A DNA stretch of 64,000 nt from Gordionus sp. m RMFG-2023 (GCF_954871325.1 NC_088777.1:25955366-26019365), one strand, 5' to 3'; counted from the stretch's first letter, positions 24,092 through 34,973 are shown. A program made the numbers and translations. Notes: generated by a model not told the origin, from the sequence alone.

Positions 24092-24254
24092 CTATACATT
24101 TATCCAGCCGTTTAAAAAATATAAAAAATATATATCAATTCCATCATTCATAAATTCATTTTTTCTATCATTCACCATTTAAATTTTTTTACATCTTGCT
24201 TTATTTATTCCTTTCTTTAATTTAAAATAATACTGTTTATGAGAAGGTATAAAC

Positions 24255-24449
24255 TTTGACCAAATCTACATCTTCTTCGTGACAAATAGAGCCATTTACA
24301 TTCGAAGTTAGTTTGTCATTTAAAATATCTCCCAGGACTTGGATGTTAGTTTTTACGATTTCCAACTCACTTTGCAATTTAGAAGAGTTTTTGTCCCCAA
24401 GTATGTGACCGGCCAATTGATTTGCCCCAAGTGGAACGATTTGATTCGA
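24255..24449 (-). CDS. Tom1: TOM1-like adaptor, linker and first GAT-helix exon
   Basis: This 65-codon exon (195 bp) has an acceptor AATACAG before 24449 and a weaker donor (GTTTAT) after 24255. It starts SNQIVPLGANQLAGH and continues KLQSELEIVKTNIQVLGDIL, which corresponds to the first GAT helix of TOM1 ([20 protein letters not shown] in human, recalled). GAT binds ubiquitin and Tollip in the endosomal sorting pathway. Phase 0 at both ends fits the VHS exon at 61695 upstream and the exon at 24091 downstream. The upstream intron is about 37.2 kb. Confidence 0.88.
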
Positions 24450-25041
24450 CTGTATTAATCATAAGTATCATAAAATATTATGTGAAGAAATTTTTTTTCT
24501 TTCGTTAAAGGCTTCATCTTTTTATCTTAGCAATAGGTCTAATTTTTTAATATGATTTGATCCGTGTTTATAAAAAAGTTCTCGTGTGCTGTTTGAAGTT
24601 TTATAAAATCTTGTTAAGTAAAATATTTTAGATACGTTTTTCCATTTTAAAAAATATATTTTGTTATAATTTTAAATAATAATATTTTTATTTTGTTTTA
24701 AATTCCTTTATATTTATTAAATATTATTATAAATATATCATTAAATATTTTAGTTTCGAAATTTTTTTGTTTTAGAAATTCAATTTTTCAAGTGCGTAGC
24801 CAAAAAGGGGGGGGGGAGGTAGGAAAATAAATTCCCACGACTCAAACCATAACAAAATTTGAAAATATAATAAAAGTTTTTGTGAATTGCAAAGTATTCT
24901 ATTTCAAATAGTTTATTTGAGGGCTAATTAATTTTAAAAAACTAAACTGTTGTAAGTAGAAACTCTCACCTAGTGTCAGTACTCTGTTAAAGAATGAAAA
25001 AAAAATTAAAAGACTTTGTTTAAAAGGGTATTCATATAATG

Positions 25042-25230
25042 ATGTCTGAAGAAGATTTGATCAATGCTTTGGATGAATTGGTTATATGGAAGATTACTAT
25101 TGTTATAATTGGGGTTGTTTTTCTTTATTTTGTTGTATATATTTTTTATCTTTATTATAGTTTTTTTACGCGTAATAGTTTGGGTGCAACAACGGCGCAA
25201 GCATTTGACTCTGAATTGTATAATTTGTAA
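25042..25230 (+). CDS. Small putative single-pass membrane protein
   Basis: A 62-codon frame starts MSEEDLINALDELVIWK (a second ATG lies one codon upstream at 25039), then a ~25-residue hydrophobic segment (ITIVIIGVVFLYFVVYIFY...), then a polar tail TRNSLGATTAQAFDSELYNL. This acidic head, one membrane segment and polar tail look like a real short protein rather than AT-rich noise. An initiator-like TCAGT lies at 24976. It is inside the TOM1 intron, on the opposite strand. I do not recognise the family. It could equally be an exon of a larger gene or chance. Confidence 0.4.
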   Translation: MSEEDLINALDELVIWKITIVIIGVVFLYFVVYIFYLYYSFFTRNSLGATTAQAFDSELYNL

Positions 25231-25827
25231 GACTCAGGATGAGTCCTATTATTTAATTTTAGAGAATTATATTTTATGTAGAATATAAAATGCCTTTGAG
25301 GCAATATATCAATATTTTTATTTTATTTTTATAAAAAATTATTCGTTGTCTTATCTTACAAATTATTCGATTTGGGGAAATGATCTTTCTAACAGCGGAC
25401 AACCAATAGTTTTGCCGTGACCGAAAAAGGTAAAACTTTATTCTTATATTTGTATTTATTTAGGTTAAAAAAACTTAACGTTTGCTAAGTACAGTGTGTT
25501 AGCTGTAATATTGAAGGTTCTGTGGAGTAATTTTGGTGGAGTACCGTTGTTATTGAAAGTGACAGAAAATCGTGAAGGGAGTTACAGTGGTTATTAAAAG
25601 TTGGTTAAAATGTGCTATGTACTGTTGTGTTGTTTCAGTGTTGATTTTATTAATAAAATCATATTGATTAATTTTGCAAATAGTTAAATTATTTTTAGTT
25701 AAGTTAATTATTAATTTTTTATAAATATATTTTAAGTAAGATTGTAAGATATTTATATAGATTTAATTCATTTAAAGCAAATTTTTTCAAATATTTTATT
25801 TAATTATTTTTGTTAGTTAAATTTATT
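25231..25827. other. Unique-looking, G/T-richer DNA
   Basis: No transposon signature. It contains 'gaccgaaaaaggtaaaactt' followed by '...atttatttag', which could be a donor and acceptor pair, and G/T-rich text to about 25640. The same texture resumes at 26280-26500 on the other side of the LINE insertion, so this may be original host intron or an untranslated exon of an unknown gene. Confidence 0.35.
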
Positions 25828-26275
25828 TTTTTTTCTCTTTAGCTTTCACCTTTTCTGGTGGTAAGCTCCTTCAACATCTCTCTCCACTTTATGTTATTAA
25901 TACAATCTCTTTTATCTAATTTATACTTCATTATATTGGCTCTAACTTTATGGCCCCATTGAAGTTTTGGCCTTCCTCTTTTATGTTTGCCCATCACTTC
26001 CAAACTCTTAACTTTATTTCCTATGTAGTTCATAGGCCTTCTCATTGTGTGCCCATACCACCTAAGTCTGTTTACCATTAACTTAGTCTTGATGGGCACT
26101 ACCTTTAAACTACTTAGTATTCTTGTACTGCGCACTTTATCCTTTCTTGTTACCCCAGCAATCATCCTCAGCATTCTCATCTCCATGGTTTGTAGACTTC
26201 TCTCGTCTGATTCTTTGGTTGGACATGTTTCCGAACTATATAGAATAGTTGGTTGTATAATGGAACTGTAAATTT
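25828..26275 (-). mobile_element. 5'-truncated RTE LINE, 3' end only
   Basis: On the minus strand the C-terminal part of an RTE-type polyprotein is open: SSIIQPTILYSSET, then MEMRMLRMIAGVTRKDKVRS through LRWYGHTMRRPMNYIGNKVK to KELTTRKGES and a stop at 25839. It ends in an A-rich tail at about 25828. It matches the 3' end of the full-length element at 57834-60993 almost residue for residue but lacks that copy's frameshift in this region. The 5' truncation is usual for target-primed reverse transcription. Confidence 0.88.
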
Positions 26276-26279
26276 TTTT

Positions 26280-26500
26280 TTATATTGCGGCGGGGCAGAC
26301 GTTGTTGATAGAAGGACACAGAGAGGAAGATAGGTTTGGAAGAGTAACCTGGTTACCAGTGCAGGAGTTAATGCAGGGGTGAGCAAGTAATGAAGACTGG
26401 CGAATCGTGAGGATAGGAAGGAAAGTGAGGAGGGAAGAACTAGACATTAAATTTTTAGTTGGCTGTAATTTATTGATAATATTAAGGAATGCAGTGATTT
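26280..26500. other. Unique-looking purine-rich DNA
   Basis: GC-richer than its surroundings ('attgcggcggggcagacg', 'ggaaggaaagtgaggaggga'). It has no transposon motif or convincing frame. It probably adjoined 25231-25827 before the LINE landed. Confidence 0.35.
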
Positions 26501-26504
26501 CTAC

Positions 26505-26721
26505 TAGTGTTGCTAAACGGATCGTTTTGAGTCGTATAAACGGCTAACTCAATATTTCATCCAGAAAAATATCACGCAAGCTTGAAGATTTTGCTCATAG
26601 AAGGAACAAAGCTCTAGACATATATTAACGAAATCTCGAGGCTTTGGCAATATTTTTCTGGCTAAAGTATTGAGTTTGCCGTTTTAAAAATTGGCTCAAA
26701 ACGAGCCGTTTAACATCACTA
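26505..26721. mobile_element. Foldback hAT-type MITE (TAGTGTTGCTAAACGG)
   Basis: Long inverted arms: 'tagtgttgctaaacgg' with 'cgttttgag' at the left and 'ctcaaaacgagccgtttaac' with 'atcacta' at the right, pairing over about 70 bp. It is flanked by atttctac (26497-26504) and ctttctac (26722-26729), 7 of 8 matching. The centre holds a short unique loop. The same terminal word tTGCTAAACGG recurs in the array at 33650-34175. Confidence 0.85.
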
Positions 26722-26729
26722 CTTTCTAC

Positions 26730-27495
26730 AATCGATGTAATTCTTCAATTACAAAATTAAAAACTAATTCATTAACAGCTGATTGCGCTATTTTTATCTT
26801 TGATGTATATGGATTCTGCTGTCAATGAGTGTGAGTTGATTGGCTTCAATTTTTTTTTATTACTATTCAAATGTTCAATAATCTTTTTCATTTTTGAGGA
26901 ATGTGATATAATTTTTTAATTAAAATATTATTCCTGAATTTTTTATTAAAAATATTTAGCTTTTTCAATAATTGAAGATAAATTTTTTAAAAATTTAATT
27001 GCATTTTTTGATCCCTTTGTCAAGAAAAAAATTAAAAATTGAAATTATGAATGCCAAAGATAATTTTTCAATTTCTTATCTTTTTCAGAATTCAGAATTA
27101 TTATTTAAAAAGGAATCAGGAAAAATATATAAGTTCAGCTCTCTAAAATAATATTGCTTCATAGTTTTATTCCATATATATATTTATTTTAACAAAGTTT
27201 TTTAAAATAACTATAATATTCTTTAAATTTATAAACATTTTGAAGTTAAACCAATAGCAATACTAAAACAAGAAATAGAAGGTATTGTTTAAACCCAATA
27301 TGATTTTTTGAACCAATACCAATATTTTGCTGGCCTTTTAATGTTGGTTCCCAGCCAATTTAATTGCTTATATTATAATTTCATGATTAAGCTTTTCAAA
27401 ATATTATAAAAGAATACTATTTTTATGGTTATTTTATAATACCCATGATTTAATATTCTATTATATAAATATGTTTAAAATAATAATATATAAAT
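26730..27495. other. AT-rich stretch with no recognised feature
   Basis: Nothing recognised. It may hide the decayed 3' half of the hAT-D copy that begins at 28080 on the minus strand. Confidence 0.4.
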
Positions 27496-28080
27496 TCATT
27501 TTTTTACCTTCATATGCTTTTTTAAACTGATGGACATGAGGTTCAAATATTTGCATTGGGGCATAATTTACATTTACAAAGTGTAGATTTTGTACCCTAA
27601 ATTTTCTTTAGGGTTAATGTTTCAAATTGGGGCCAGGGAAGGGTTAACACATCTTCATCTGATAAAGTAAGTACTATGGACATAATATTCTTTAAGTAAA
27701 TTATAAAATAAAATAATATTATTATTATTAACATTTACTTTGAATTTTGATTGAATATTAATTAGATTAACATTCGACTGAAAATTTAACGAGAATTTAA
27801 AATAAAAATGAAGGAATGGTGGTTGATATGAATTAAAAACTCGTAAATCATTTATATTAAAAAATAATAAAAAGTAATTTTATATTATAAAAAAATATGA
27901 TTATCTTTTTATTATATTCTTTAAGAAAAAATTTAAAGTAACGCTAATGAGTAACGTTTTGCGCTCCGTTACTCAAAAAAAACGCGTTACCGTTACTTCT
28001 ATAAGAACGTAAAGAATGGCGTTCCTTTTCTTCAAAAAGGTAACAAAGTTAGTTACGACCGTTACTTTACAGCGCTAGTA
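27496..28080 (-). mobile_element. hAT-D family copy, 5' part only
   Basis: Starts on the minus strand at the terminus 'ctagcgctgtaaagtaac' near 28077, with subterminal repeats of 'gtaacg'. A BED exon follows at 27672-27508 (LTLPWPQFETL, STLCKCKLCPNANI) and stops at the same splice donor used in the other copies. The rest of the transposase was not found. Confidence 0.65.
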
Positions 28081-28299
28081 TTTACTCCTATTCAAGAAGC
28101 TAAATTAACAGAATAGTTAATTAAATGATCAAGAGTATTCTTAGGATTATGATCTAAACAAGTATTTTAATTCTTTATTATATCATATAAATTCTTTGTA
28201 AAATGAATGTTATCTTTAAAATTGTGCCATGGTATTTCTTTAGTTAAATAATAATAAATTTGAGAACAAATTAATATAAATTTTTTTTAATTATTAAAT

Positions 28300-30490
28300 A
28301 CATTATATGTTAATGATCTTGATTTTAATATTTAAATATTTAAAGTAAAACTTATGCATTAGAATCATATGTAATTAATTATATGTGTTTGATATATATT
28401 TAAATAAAATGATGCTGCTATGTATGTATAGTAATGATAACGCCATGTAATATTAATTTTAAAATAAATTATACATTGATTTAGCATTATATATTATATC
28501 ATGCAATTAAATCATATTTAGGTTCTTACCTATACATTAAAGATTTAGTTATATGCATATGATATATATTTAAAATAAACTGATGCAGCCATATATATAT
28601 ATAGTGATGAAGTACCAAAATCTTGGGATTTAACTCAATCAGCTGGTGAAGATTTGGTTTGGAGCATTTATTAAAAGAAATCCAACTATATATTTGAAAA
28701 CACCAGAGGCAACAAGTCAATTTCAATATGAAAATGGGTGAGTTATTTTTTAATAATTATTTGACTGTTTTAAGGTAAAATAACTTTCTACCAGGTCATA
28801 TATAATATGGACGAAACTGGTAAATTAAAAATATATTCGATAGCAAATCTTTGATATTTTCATAGGATTAACAACAGTTCAATAGCCTAATAAAGTTATA
28901 GCAATGAAAGGGGAGAAACAGGTTGGGGAAATTACTACATCAGATCGGAACATGACCTTGGCAATTCCTGTTAATGCCTTAGGAAATTCTATTACACCTA
29001 TGTTTATATATCAAAAAAAAATTCTATGATCATTATTTAAGAGATGGCCCTGTGGAATGCATTGGCGTGTCCAATGGTTCTGGATGGATGCTGGTTAAAG
29101 ATTTTATACATTTTTTAAAACATTTTATAGAATATGCTGAGCTCAGTTCTGATAAAAAATGTTTTACTTATTCTAGATAATCATACATCTCATCATATTG
29201 AAGTCATTGAGCTGCCTGAGAGTGGCATTGTTTTAGTGACTCTCCCTCCCATTGCATCCATAAACTCCAACCATTGGATAGAACCTTTTATGGAACTCTT
29301 AAAAAATATTGCAATAGTGCCTTGGGTGCATGGATGAAGATGCACCTCAGGTAAAAGTTTTACTAATTATGATATCCCTGGAGTGATAAAGGAGATTCTT
29401 CCAAAAGCCACCTCGGCTTCAAATATTCAGAAGGGTTTTTAATCGTTAAATAATTTGAATTTATTTATACCTTGCAGCGAGATTATTTTTAGTTTGTATT
29501 AACGTTTTATTTTATCGGTACAATTTATGTTTGTTTCTTAACTTTAAAATCAATTTAGTTGATCGTTTGATATAGATATAAAAAGAACATTTTTCTTTTG
29601 TTAAAAGGAGATTAATAAATTTTTGAATTATAATAAAAATGTAATTCGTTTATTCTATGTTATTCAACAATAATGAATTTCTGATTTATAACAAAAACTT
29701 ATTACCCTAAATCCCTCACGTTTCTTCACTCGGGTATTTTGTCTTAGATCCTTTGATCTTTAATGACAAAAATTTGAATCCATTATATTTTAATAATAAT
29801 AAGCCTAATGAGATACAACTAAATTTATCTGAAATTACTTCGTAACCATCTTTCAATAATAGTCCAGCTCCAAGTTCATCTTCTCAGATGGAAATCGATT
29901 TTACTCCAGAGAATATTATTCCCCATCCCATAATATTTTTTAAAAAAACCCTAGTAATCAAATAACATCATCTATTTTAAGGTCATTTCCATATAAAAAA
30001 TGGCCAGAGCTAAGGCCACTAATCGGGAAAACACCATACAAGCCAAAAATAGAAAAGCAAAAAAAAGCTTAAATATGAATATCGCTAGAAAAAAAAATGT
30101 GGCTTAGTATGCGGCAAAAATTATCAAGTTCACCATAAAAATGAAGATTTGTTCCATAACCGAGAATGTCATTTATGGGCACATGGATTTTGCTGCGATT
30201 TTAATCCGTTTTTTATTTTTAATAACTGTGATTAAATATGTAATGAATCATAATTGTATATTTATCATATTTGTTGTTTTTTTGTATGAAAAAAAAAGAA
30301 TAAAATGCATAGAAAATGATAGGCTAAAACATGACCCACAAAAGGATAATACGTCCACGTCCACAGTGTCTTTTTTCATAACTCAAAAATTTCCATTTTT
30401 TTTAAATTTAGATTTTAAAAATTTTTAAATTTAGATTTTAAAAAATATATCATATTTTTTTCTTAGAAATTAATTTCTACCATAGATAAA
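28300..30490 (+). mobile_element. pogo/Tigger-type DNA transposon, plus-strand copy
   Basis: The whole stretch is repeated, inverted, at 53399-55690, which identifies it as one mobile unit of about 2.2-2.3 kb. It encodes a pogo-like transposase. The terminal repeat 'ggggagaccgggg' visible on the other copy is not found here: the left end has drifted, and the right end stops within a few tens of bases of a piggyBac remnant. Confidence 0.75.
28611..30195 (+). pseudogene. pogo/Tigger transposase, broken
   Basis: Domains in order: a helix-turn-helix-type N-terminal piece (SWDLTQSAGED..., near 28622); intron 28738-28774; FYQVIYNMDETG with the first catalytic Asp; intron 28820-28865; GEKQVGEITTSDRNMTLAI; the second catalytic Asp in VLLILDNHTSHHIEVIELPE (29152-29211); a proline/serine-rich region; and a C-terminal Cys/His-rich piece (CGLVCGKNYQVHHKNED, near 30100). 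This layout fits pogo-like DDE transposases. A stop follows TTVQ soon after the second intron, and further frame shifts occur from about 29020 on. Both introns keep GT/AG ends. Confidence 0.8.
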
Positions 30491-30826
30491 TATATAAAGA
30501 ATAAAAAAAAGTTATAAGATCATATAATTCTAGTGATGTTAAAAGTTACTTTTGAAACATAACTAGTTACAGTTACTAGTTACATTGGCAAAAACATAAC
30601 TAGTTATTAGTTACAATTATTTTCAAAAGTAAGTAGTTACTTACTTTTTATACATCCTTCATATGCGCATTATTTATTTATTGAATGCATTTATTTAATA
30701 TAAAAAAAATAGGATAAACAAAGTATAATCAGTTATTTAAAATAGTATACAATTTATTTATATAAAAAAATATCGCAAAATTGAATATTTACATAAAAAT
30801 ATATATTTGCATTGAAAAAAAAACAT

Positions 30827-31436
30827 TTATTTTTCATAAAAATTAGAATCTAATAAATGTTTATTTGCTTTTAACAACAAATTAATTTCAAGGTTATTAT
30901 CTAGGAGACGTGCTCGTTTATCTCCAAAAATGAGCTTACCTAGACTGAATAAGCGCTCTACGGGAGCACTTGATGTTAGAACAACATTATATTTAATAAA
31001 GAGTAATTTTAACTTTGGAAAATCGCTATATAAAGAAAAAGTGTTGTTATTAGATTTGATAAAGTTTTCTATAAGTTCATTATCCAGAATATTTTGGCGC
31101 TTTAGGTCAAAAAATCCAACTACATCAAGTGATGTTGGTTTTGAGCATGATTCATTCGTCTGGGATTCACTTTGAGGTATTAAGATATTTATTAAATTTA
31201 AAATTTCCTCCTTTTTTGCTTTATTCCTTTCTTGCCTAATCCAAGGCCAGTCAGTTTTAAATAAAGGGTGAAGAAATGCAGCAATGATGTTGTCATTATC
31301 ATAAAGATTATTAAACCTATAACATGATATTATTAATTTATGAATAATTATTTGATTTTAGTTACCTTTTTTCAATACTAGCTAATATAGTATCCTTTAG
31401 AGGTTGACAATATTTTAATCCCTGCACATCTGCCAT
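30827..31436 (-). pseudogene. hAT transposase, C-terminal half, spliced
   Basis: Exon 1 (31436-31366) reads MADVQGLKYCQPLKDTILAS and joins, across a 49-bp GT/AG intron (31365-31317), to exon 2 (31316-30827). Exon 2 holds AAFLHPLFKTDWPWIRQERN, then the dimerisation domain NVVLTSSAPVERLFSLGKLI and LLDNNLEINLLLKANKHL, with a stop at 30829. This C-terminal half is open over its whole length. The N-terminal BED and first catalytic regions are missing, replaced by the duplicated DNA at 31466-31908. The plus-strand open frame at 30930-31175 is its shadow. Confidence 0.82.
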
Positions 31437-31465
31437 ACATATAAGTATTTGTGTTATTGTTGGGA

Positions 31466-31908
31466 ACAATCAGACATTTTCACAAAATTTTAAATTAATA
31501 AATTTAAAAAAATAAATTTAATTTAAAATTAATTTATCACAACATATTAAAAATAAAATTAATTATTTGGATATATCTTTAAAAGTAACTAGTTACTTTT
31601 GGTTGTTACATTTCAAAAATTTTAACTAGTTACAGTTACTAGTTACAATTTTAAAAATATAACTAGTTACAGTTATTTTTTAGCCAAAATGTAAGAACAA
31701 TCAGACATTTTTACAAAATTTTAAATTAATAAATTTAATTTAAAATTAATTTATCACAACATATTAAAAATAAAATTAATTATTTGAATATATCTTTAAA
31801 AGTAACTAGTTACTTTTGGTAGTTACATTTCAAAAATTTTAACTAGTTACAGTTACTAGTTACAATTTTAAAAATATAACTAGTTACAGTTATTTTTTAG
31901 CCAAAATG
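31466..31908. repeat. Tandem duplication of ~220 bp within the hAT end
   Basis: Two adjacent copies, 31466-31691 and 31694-31908, both start 'aacaatcagacatttt' and end 'gttattttttagccaaaatgt'. They differ by a small gap and a few substitutions, so the subterminal transposase-binding region has been doubled recently. Confidence 0.88.
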
Positions 31909-32385
31909 TAACTAGTTACAGGCAACTAGTTACAAGTAACTAATTACCTTAACATCACTATATAATTCCAATATAGGTGGCGTTGATTTAGATAACCCAG
32001 TGTTAACATTTAGAATAAATATATGAGGTAAAAAAATGGTATGGCCTATTTTTAGCAATTTTATTGACATAGCATTAGTATATTCATGAAAGTTATGGAA
32101 TCGAGTGAATTCTTATGATAAAAAATCATTACTAACATTTCGGAGGAAATAACTACGACACCTTTGAAATCTCCCCTGGTAAATAAAAATCAGAGTACAA
32201 CTTATTAAATGAAAAACCTGAAAATTCTTATGGTCATTATGTTACAACTATTATCGATAACAAAAGGCGATGCTGTAAACTTTGTCATAGTCAGACAAGA
32301 TATATATGTAACATGTTTCAGATACCAATACATATTGATTGTTTTAAAAAATTCTATAAAATATATAAAAAAATTTAATAAATTA

Positions 32386-32571
32386 ATAAATATTAAAAAA
32401 TATATATATAAATAAAACCATCTTTAAAAATAACACATAAAATATTATCATTTAAAAAATAAAAATAAATGAATATTAGTGTTGTTAAGTAACTAGTTAC
32501 ATTTTTGGGAAAAAGGAGCTATAACTAGTTGCTACCAAAAGTAGATAGTTACTTTTTAAATATATATATAT
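32386..32571. mobile_element. hAT terminus fragment (TAGTGTTGTTAA)
   Basis: 32477-32570 starts tagtgttgttaagtaact and contains 'aactagttacattt', like the left end of the hAT at 30531. No right end is found before the MITE beginning at 32572. Confidence 0.55.
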
Positions 32572-32915
32572 CAGAGACTTGCAAAGGTACCATTTGCATG
32601 ACCCGGATTTTTTTCTAAAAATATTTCGACCCGGCCAGGGTTTCATATTTTCAAGCCAAGCCCAGGATTTTATTTTTAGGCCTGGCTCGGATTTTTTAAA
32701 AAAAATTATTTAGGCCCGGCACAGATTTTTTTAAGAAATATTTTTCAGCCTGGCTTGGATTTATTTAAAATATATTAAATTTATTTTTAATTTTTATAGC
32801 TAAATGGCGATTTTAAATATTTGGTTTAAAAATATAGGGCCAGGGTATTATTTTTAAAAAAACTTAGGCCAGGCCCGGGTATTTTAAAAAAGAATTTTAG
32901 GCCCGGCTTTCACAA
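32572..32915. mobile_element. CAGAGA-family MITE, right end lost
   Basis: Begins CAGAGACTTGCAAAGGTACC with 'atttgcatgacccgg', the complement of the right end at 63250-63292. The interior alternates 'ggcccggc' and A/T runs. The expected 'gcagctctctg' terminus is absent at the right. Confidence 0.65.
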
Positions 32916-33649
32916 AGAGAAGGCTAGTACAGGCAATATTAGTGTTATATGTTTCCTATACCTCCCCCCATAAAACAATAAATTTCAGCGTCTGTCATAC
33001 ACAGCTATGGAGACACAACTTTTTGAATTAATCTCCCTTTTTCGTAATAAATCTTCATAACTCCCATAAAAAAGTGTGAAGGAAAGAGCTATTTATAAAA
33101 AAGGCTTAATGTTTTTTTTACATTTTTTAACGATAGAAGTAAAATATATTAATAATAGCTGATAACCAGTCAAGAATGATGGGGAATCAGAATTTTCTCC
33201 TTATGGATAAATAATAAATTTTACTTTTATTTGACGGATGAATCAGAATAATCAAATGAAAGGAATAGATTATCCGTATTTATTCTTCCAAGGAAAAGGC
33301 CAAATATATTATGGAAAATATGTAATAAAAAAAATATGATTTGTGATTTATGATATTTATCATTTCTTTTAATTTTCCACATTCAGACCCAATGGTTTTT
33401 GCCCTCTCACTTTGTATAAAATCTACATTCATTTCAAAAAATCATTTAAATGCTTTTAAAACTTTCCTAAATACTCTTTTAAAAAAAGACCTGCCATCAT
33501 TAATTCGAATCAATTATGGGGGCAAACCTGATTATCTCACAAACACTGTATGGTATCCACCCTATTGAAATGGGCTATTTAGAAGATTATTAACAAAAAT
33601 AATTTCCGCGGGTCAAAACCCTGGGTCTTAACTTATTAAGTCTACTTAT
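32916..33649. other. No recognised gene; one unassigned open frame
   Basis: The frame at 33350-33568 (72 codons, starting MIFIISFNFPHSDP) has fairly even composition for this DNA and no transposon motif. It has no recognisable domain, and its minus-strand counterpart is also partly open. I cannot assign it. Confidence 0.3.
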
Positions 33650-34175
33650 AATGTTGCTAAACGGCTGAGCTAAGCCGGCTTAGGCGAAAACTTAGCAAGT
33701 TTTTGAGCCAATTCGGCTCAGGCTCAAGCCGATTATTGATATTTGAGATTAGTGTTAGTGTTGCTAAACGGCTGAGTCAAGCCGGCTTAGTCCTAAACTC
33801 AGCCATTTTTTGAGTCGAAAATTGGCTAAGGTTCAAGCCTCCTCATAGAGCCATTTTAGCTGGCTGGTTCGAGTCGACTCAAGCTAGCTAAGGAGTTGCC
33901 TCAAGCCGTCTTTTAAGCCTAAATTTATTTATTTGAGATTAGTGTTGTTAAGCGGCTGAGCCAAGCCGACTTAGCCCTAAACTCATCTAGTTTTTGAGTC
34001 GAAAATTGACTCAAGTTAGCTCTTTGAGCCAAATTAGTCGGCTGGCTCGAGTCGGCTCATGACTTGGCTCAAGCCGACTTTTGAGCCGAAATTTATTTTT
34101 AAACGTCTGACCCATGCCGGCTTAGCCCCAAATTCAGCTTGTTTTTGAGTCAAAAATTGACTGAGGCTCAAGCCA
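33650..34175. repeat. Tandem GC-rich array (CGGCTGAGCCAAGCCGGCTTAG)
   Basis: About four diverged units start near 33653, 33755, 33945 and 34101 with 'ttgctaaacggctgagcc' or a variant. Each contains 'ctcagc...tttttgagtcgaaaattg' and 'ggctcaagccgac'. The repeated initial 'agtgttgctaaacggc' is the terminal word of the MITE at 26505-26721, so this looks like tandemly joined MITE ends. Confidence 0.75.
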
Positions 34176-34727
34176 AAAGGAATATCTCATAATTATAAAA
34201 TATCTACGACACATATCGCATCGGTATGGCAGACTTTTGTTTTTTTTCTACCCGCATTATGAAATTGCAAAAAGTATATTGTATTCTTGACGATAATAAT
34301 TGTTATTTAGGCAAAACTCATTCACAAGTTTCTTAATCATTTTGAGTATAACACCTTCTTTTAAAATATTCATTTTTAAAAAAAAGGCTATGGATATTAA
34401 ATAATCAGAATCAGCTATAAAAAAATAACATAAAAAAAGGATTGATTCATTTTTCATATTTTTTATTTATTATTATATTGAATTTGTTTAATGTAATTTT
34501 ATAAATTATTATTTAATATTATTTATTCTTATATACCCATGCTATAAATGGAAAAAAATCACAAATTTAGAATTTATAAATAAATTATTATTTATACCCC
34601 TCATATATATTTTTTAATAATATTTTATTTTTTTGTTTTTAAATTTTATTTGTATATGTTATTTTATTTTATATATTTATGAATTATTAAATATGGTTTT
34701 TTTAAATATTAATATCAGAAAGCTGCA
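34176..34727. other. AT-rich stretch with no recognised feature
   Basis: Nothing recognised; the minus-strand open frame at 34257-34457 has no motif. Confidence 0.5.
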
Positions 34728-34870
34728 TAGGTAATTTGCATAGCCCGAATTTTTAAAATAGAAAAATTTTGTCCAGGATTTTATTTTCAAAAAAAAAAGC
34801 TGGCAAGGATTTTTTTAAAAATATTTAGACATAGTCCGTGATTTATATACTTAGGGCCGGCCCGTCCCGA
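34728..34870. mobile_element. Decayed CAGAGA-family MITE fragment
   Basis: 'atcagaaagctgcataggta' followed by 'atttgcatagcccg' is a mutated left end of the family. No right end is present. Confidence 0.45.
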
Positions 34871-34973
34871 TTAATGTTATTTTTGTTATAACTACCATCT
34901 TTCAATCGCTTAAGTTGTTATTTATATTTCTATCTTCAATATCAACAAAGATTTTACCTTATAATATATATAT

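Larger units (their letters stand above)
30531..31960 (-). mobile_element. hAT transposon, TAGTGATGTTAA ends, inside piggyBac
   Basis: Ends TAGTGATGTTAA and CTTAACATCACTA with a perfect 8-bp duplication tataattc (30523-30530, 31961-31968). The ends are packed with the palindrome-like word taactagttac. The transposase reads on the minus strand. A fragment of another member's terminus (tagtgttgttaagtaact) lies at 32477-32570. Confidence 0.92.
30505..32385 (+). mobile_element. piggyBac remnant split by an hAT
   Basis: On the plus strand the frame KVIRSYNS is interrupted at 30531 and resumes at 31961 as NSNIGGVDLDNPVLTFRIN, the piggyBac 'YNxxMGGVDxxD' signature. It is followed by GKKMVWPIFSNFIDIALVYS and the C-terminal cysteine-rich tail RRCCKLCHSQTRYICNMF with CFKKFYK near 32344. 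The N-terminal two thirds are not found. The inserted hAT explains the gap exactly. Confidence 0.78.

Noticed and set aside
30930-31175. 81-codon plus-strand open frame
   Set aside because: Antisense shadow of the hAT C-terminal domain, which carries the SSAPVERLFS motif on the minus strand.
33350-33568. 72-codon frame as a host exon
   Set aside because: No recognised domain, no convincing splice borders and no transposon match; left as unassigned rather than called a gene.
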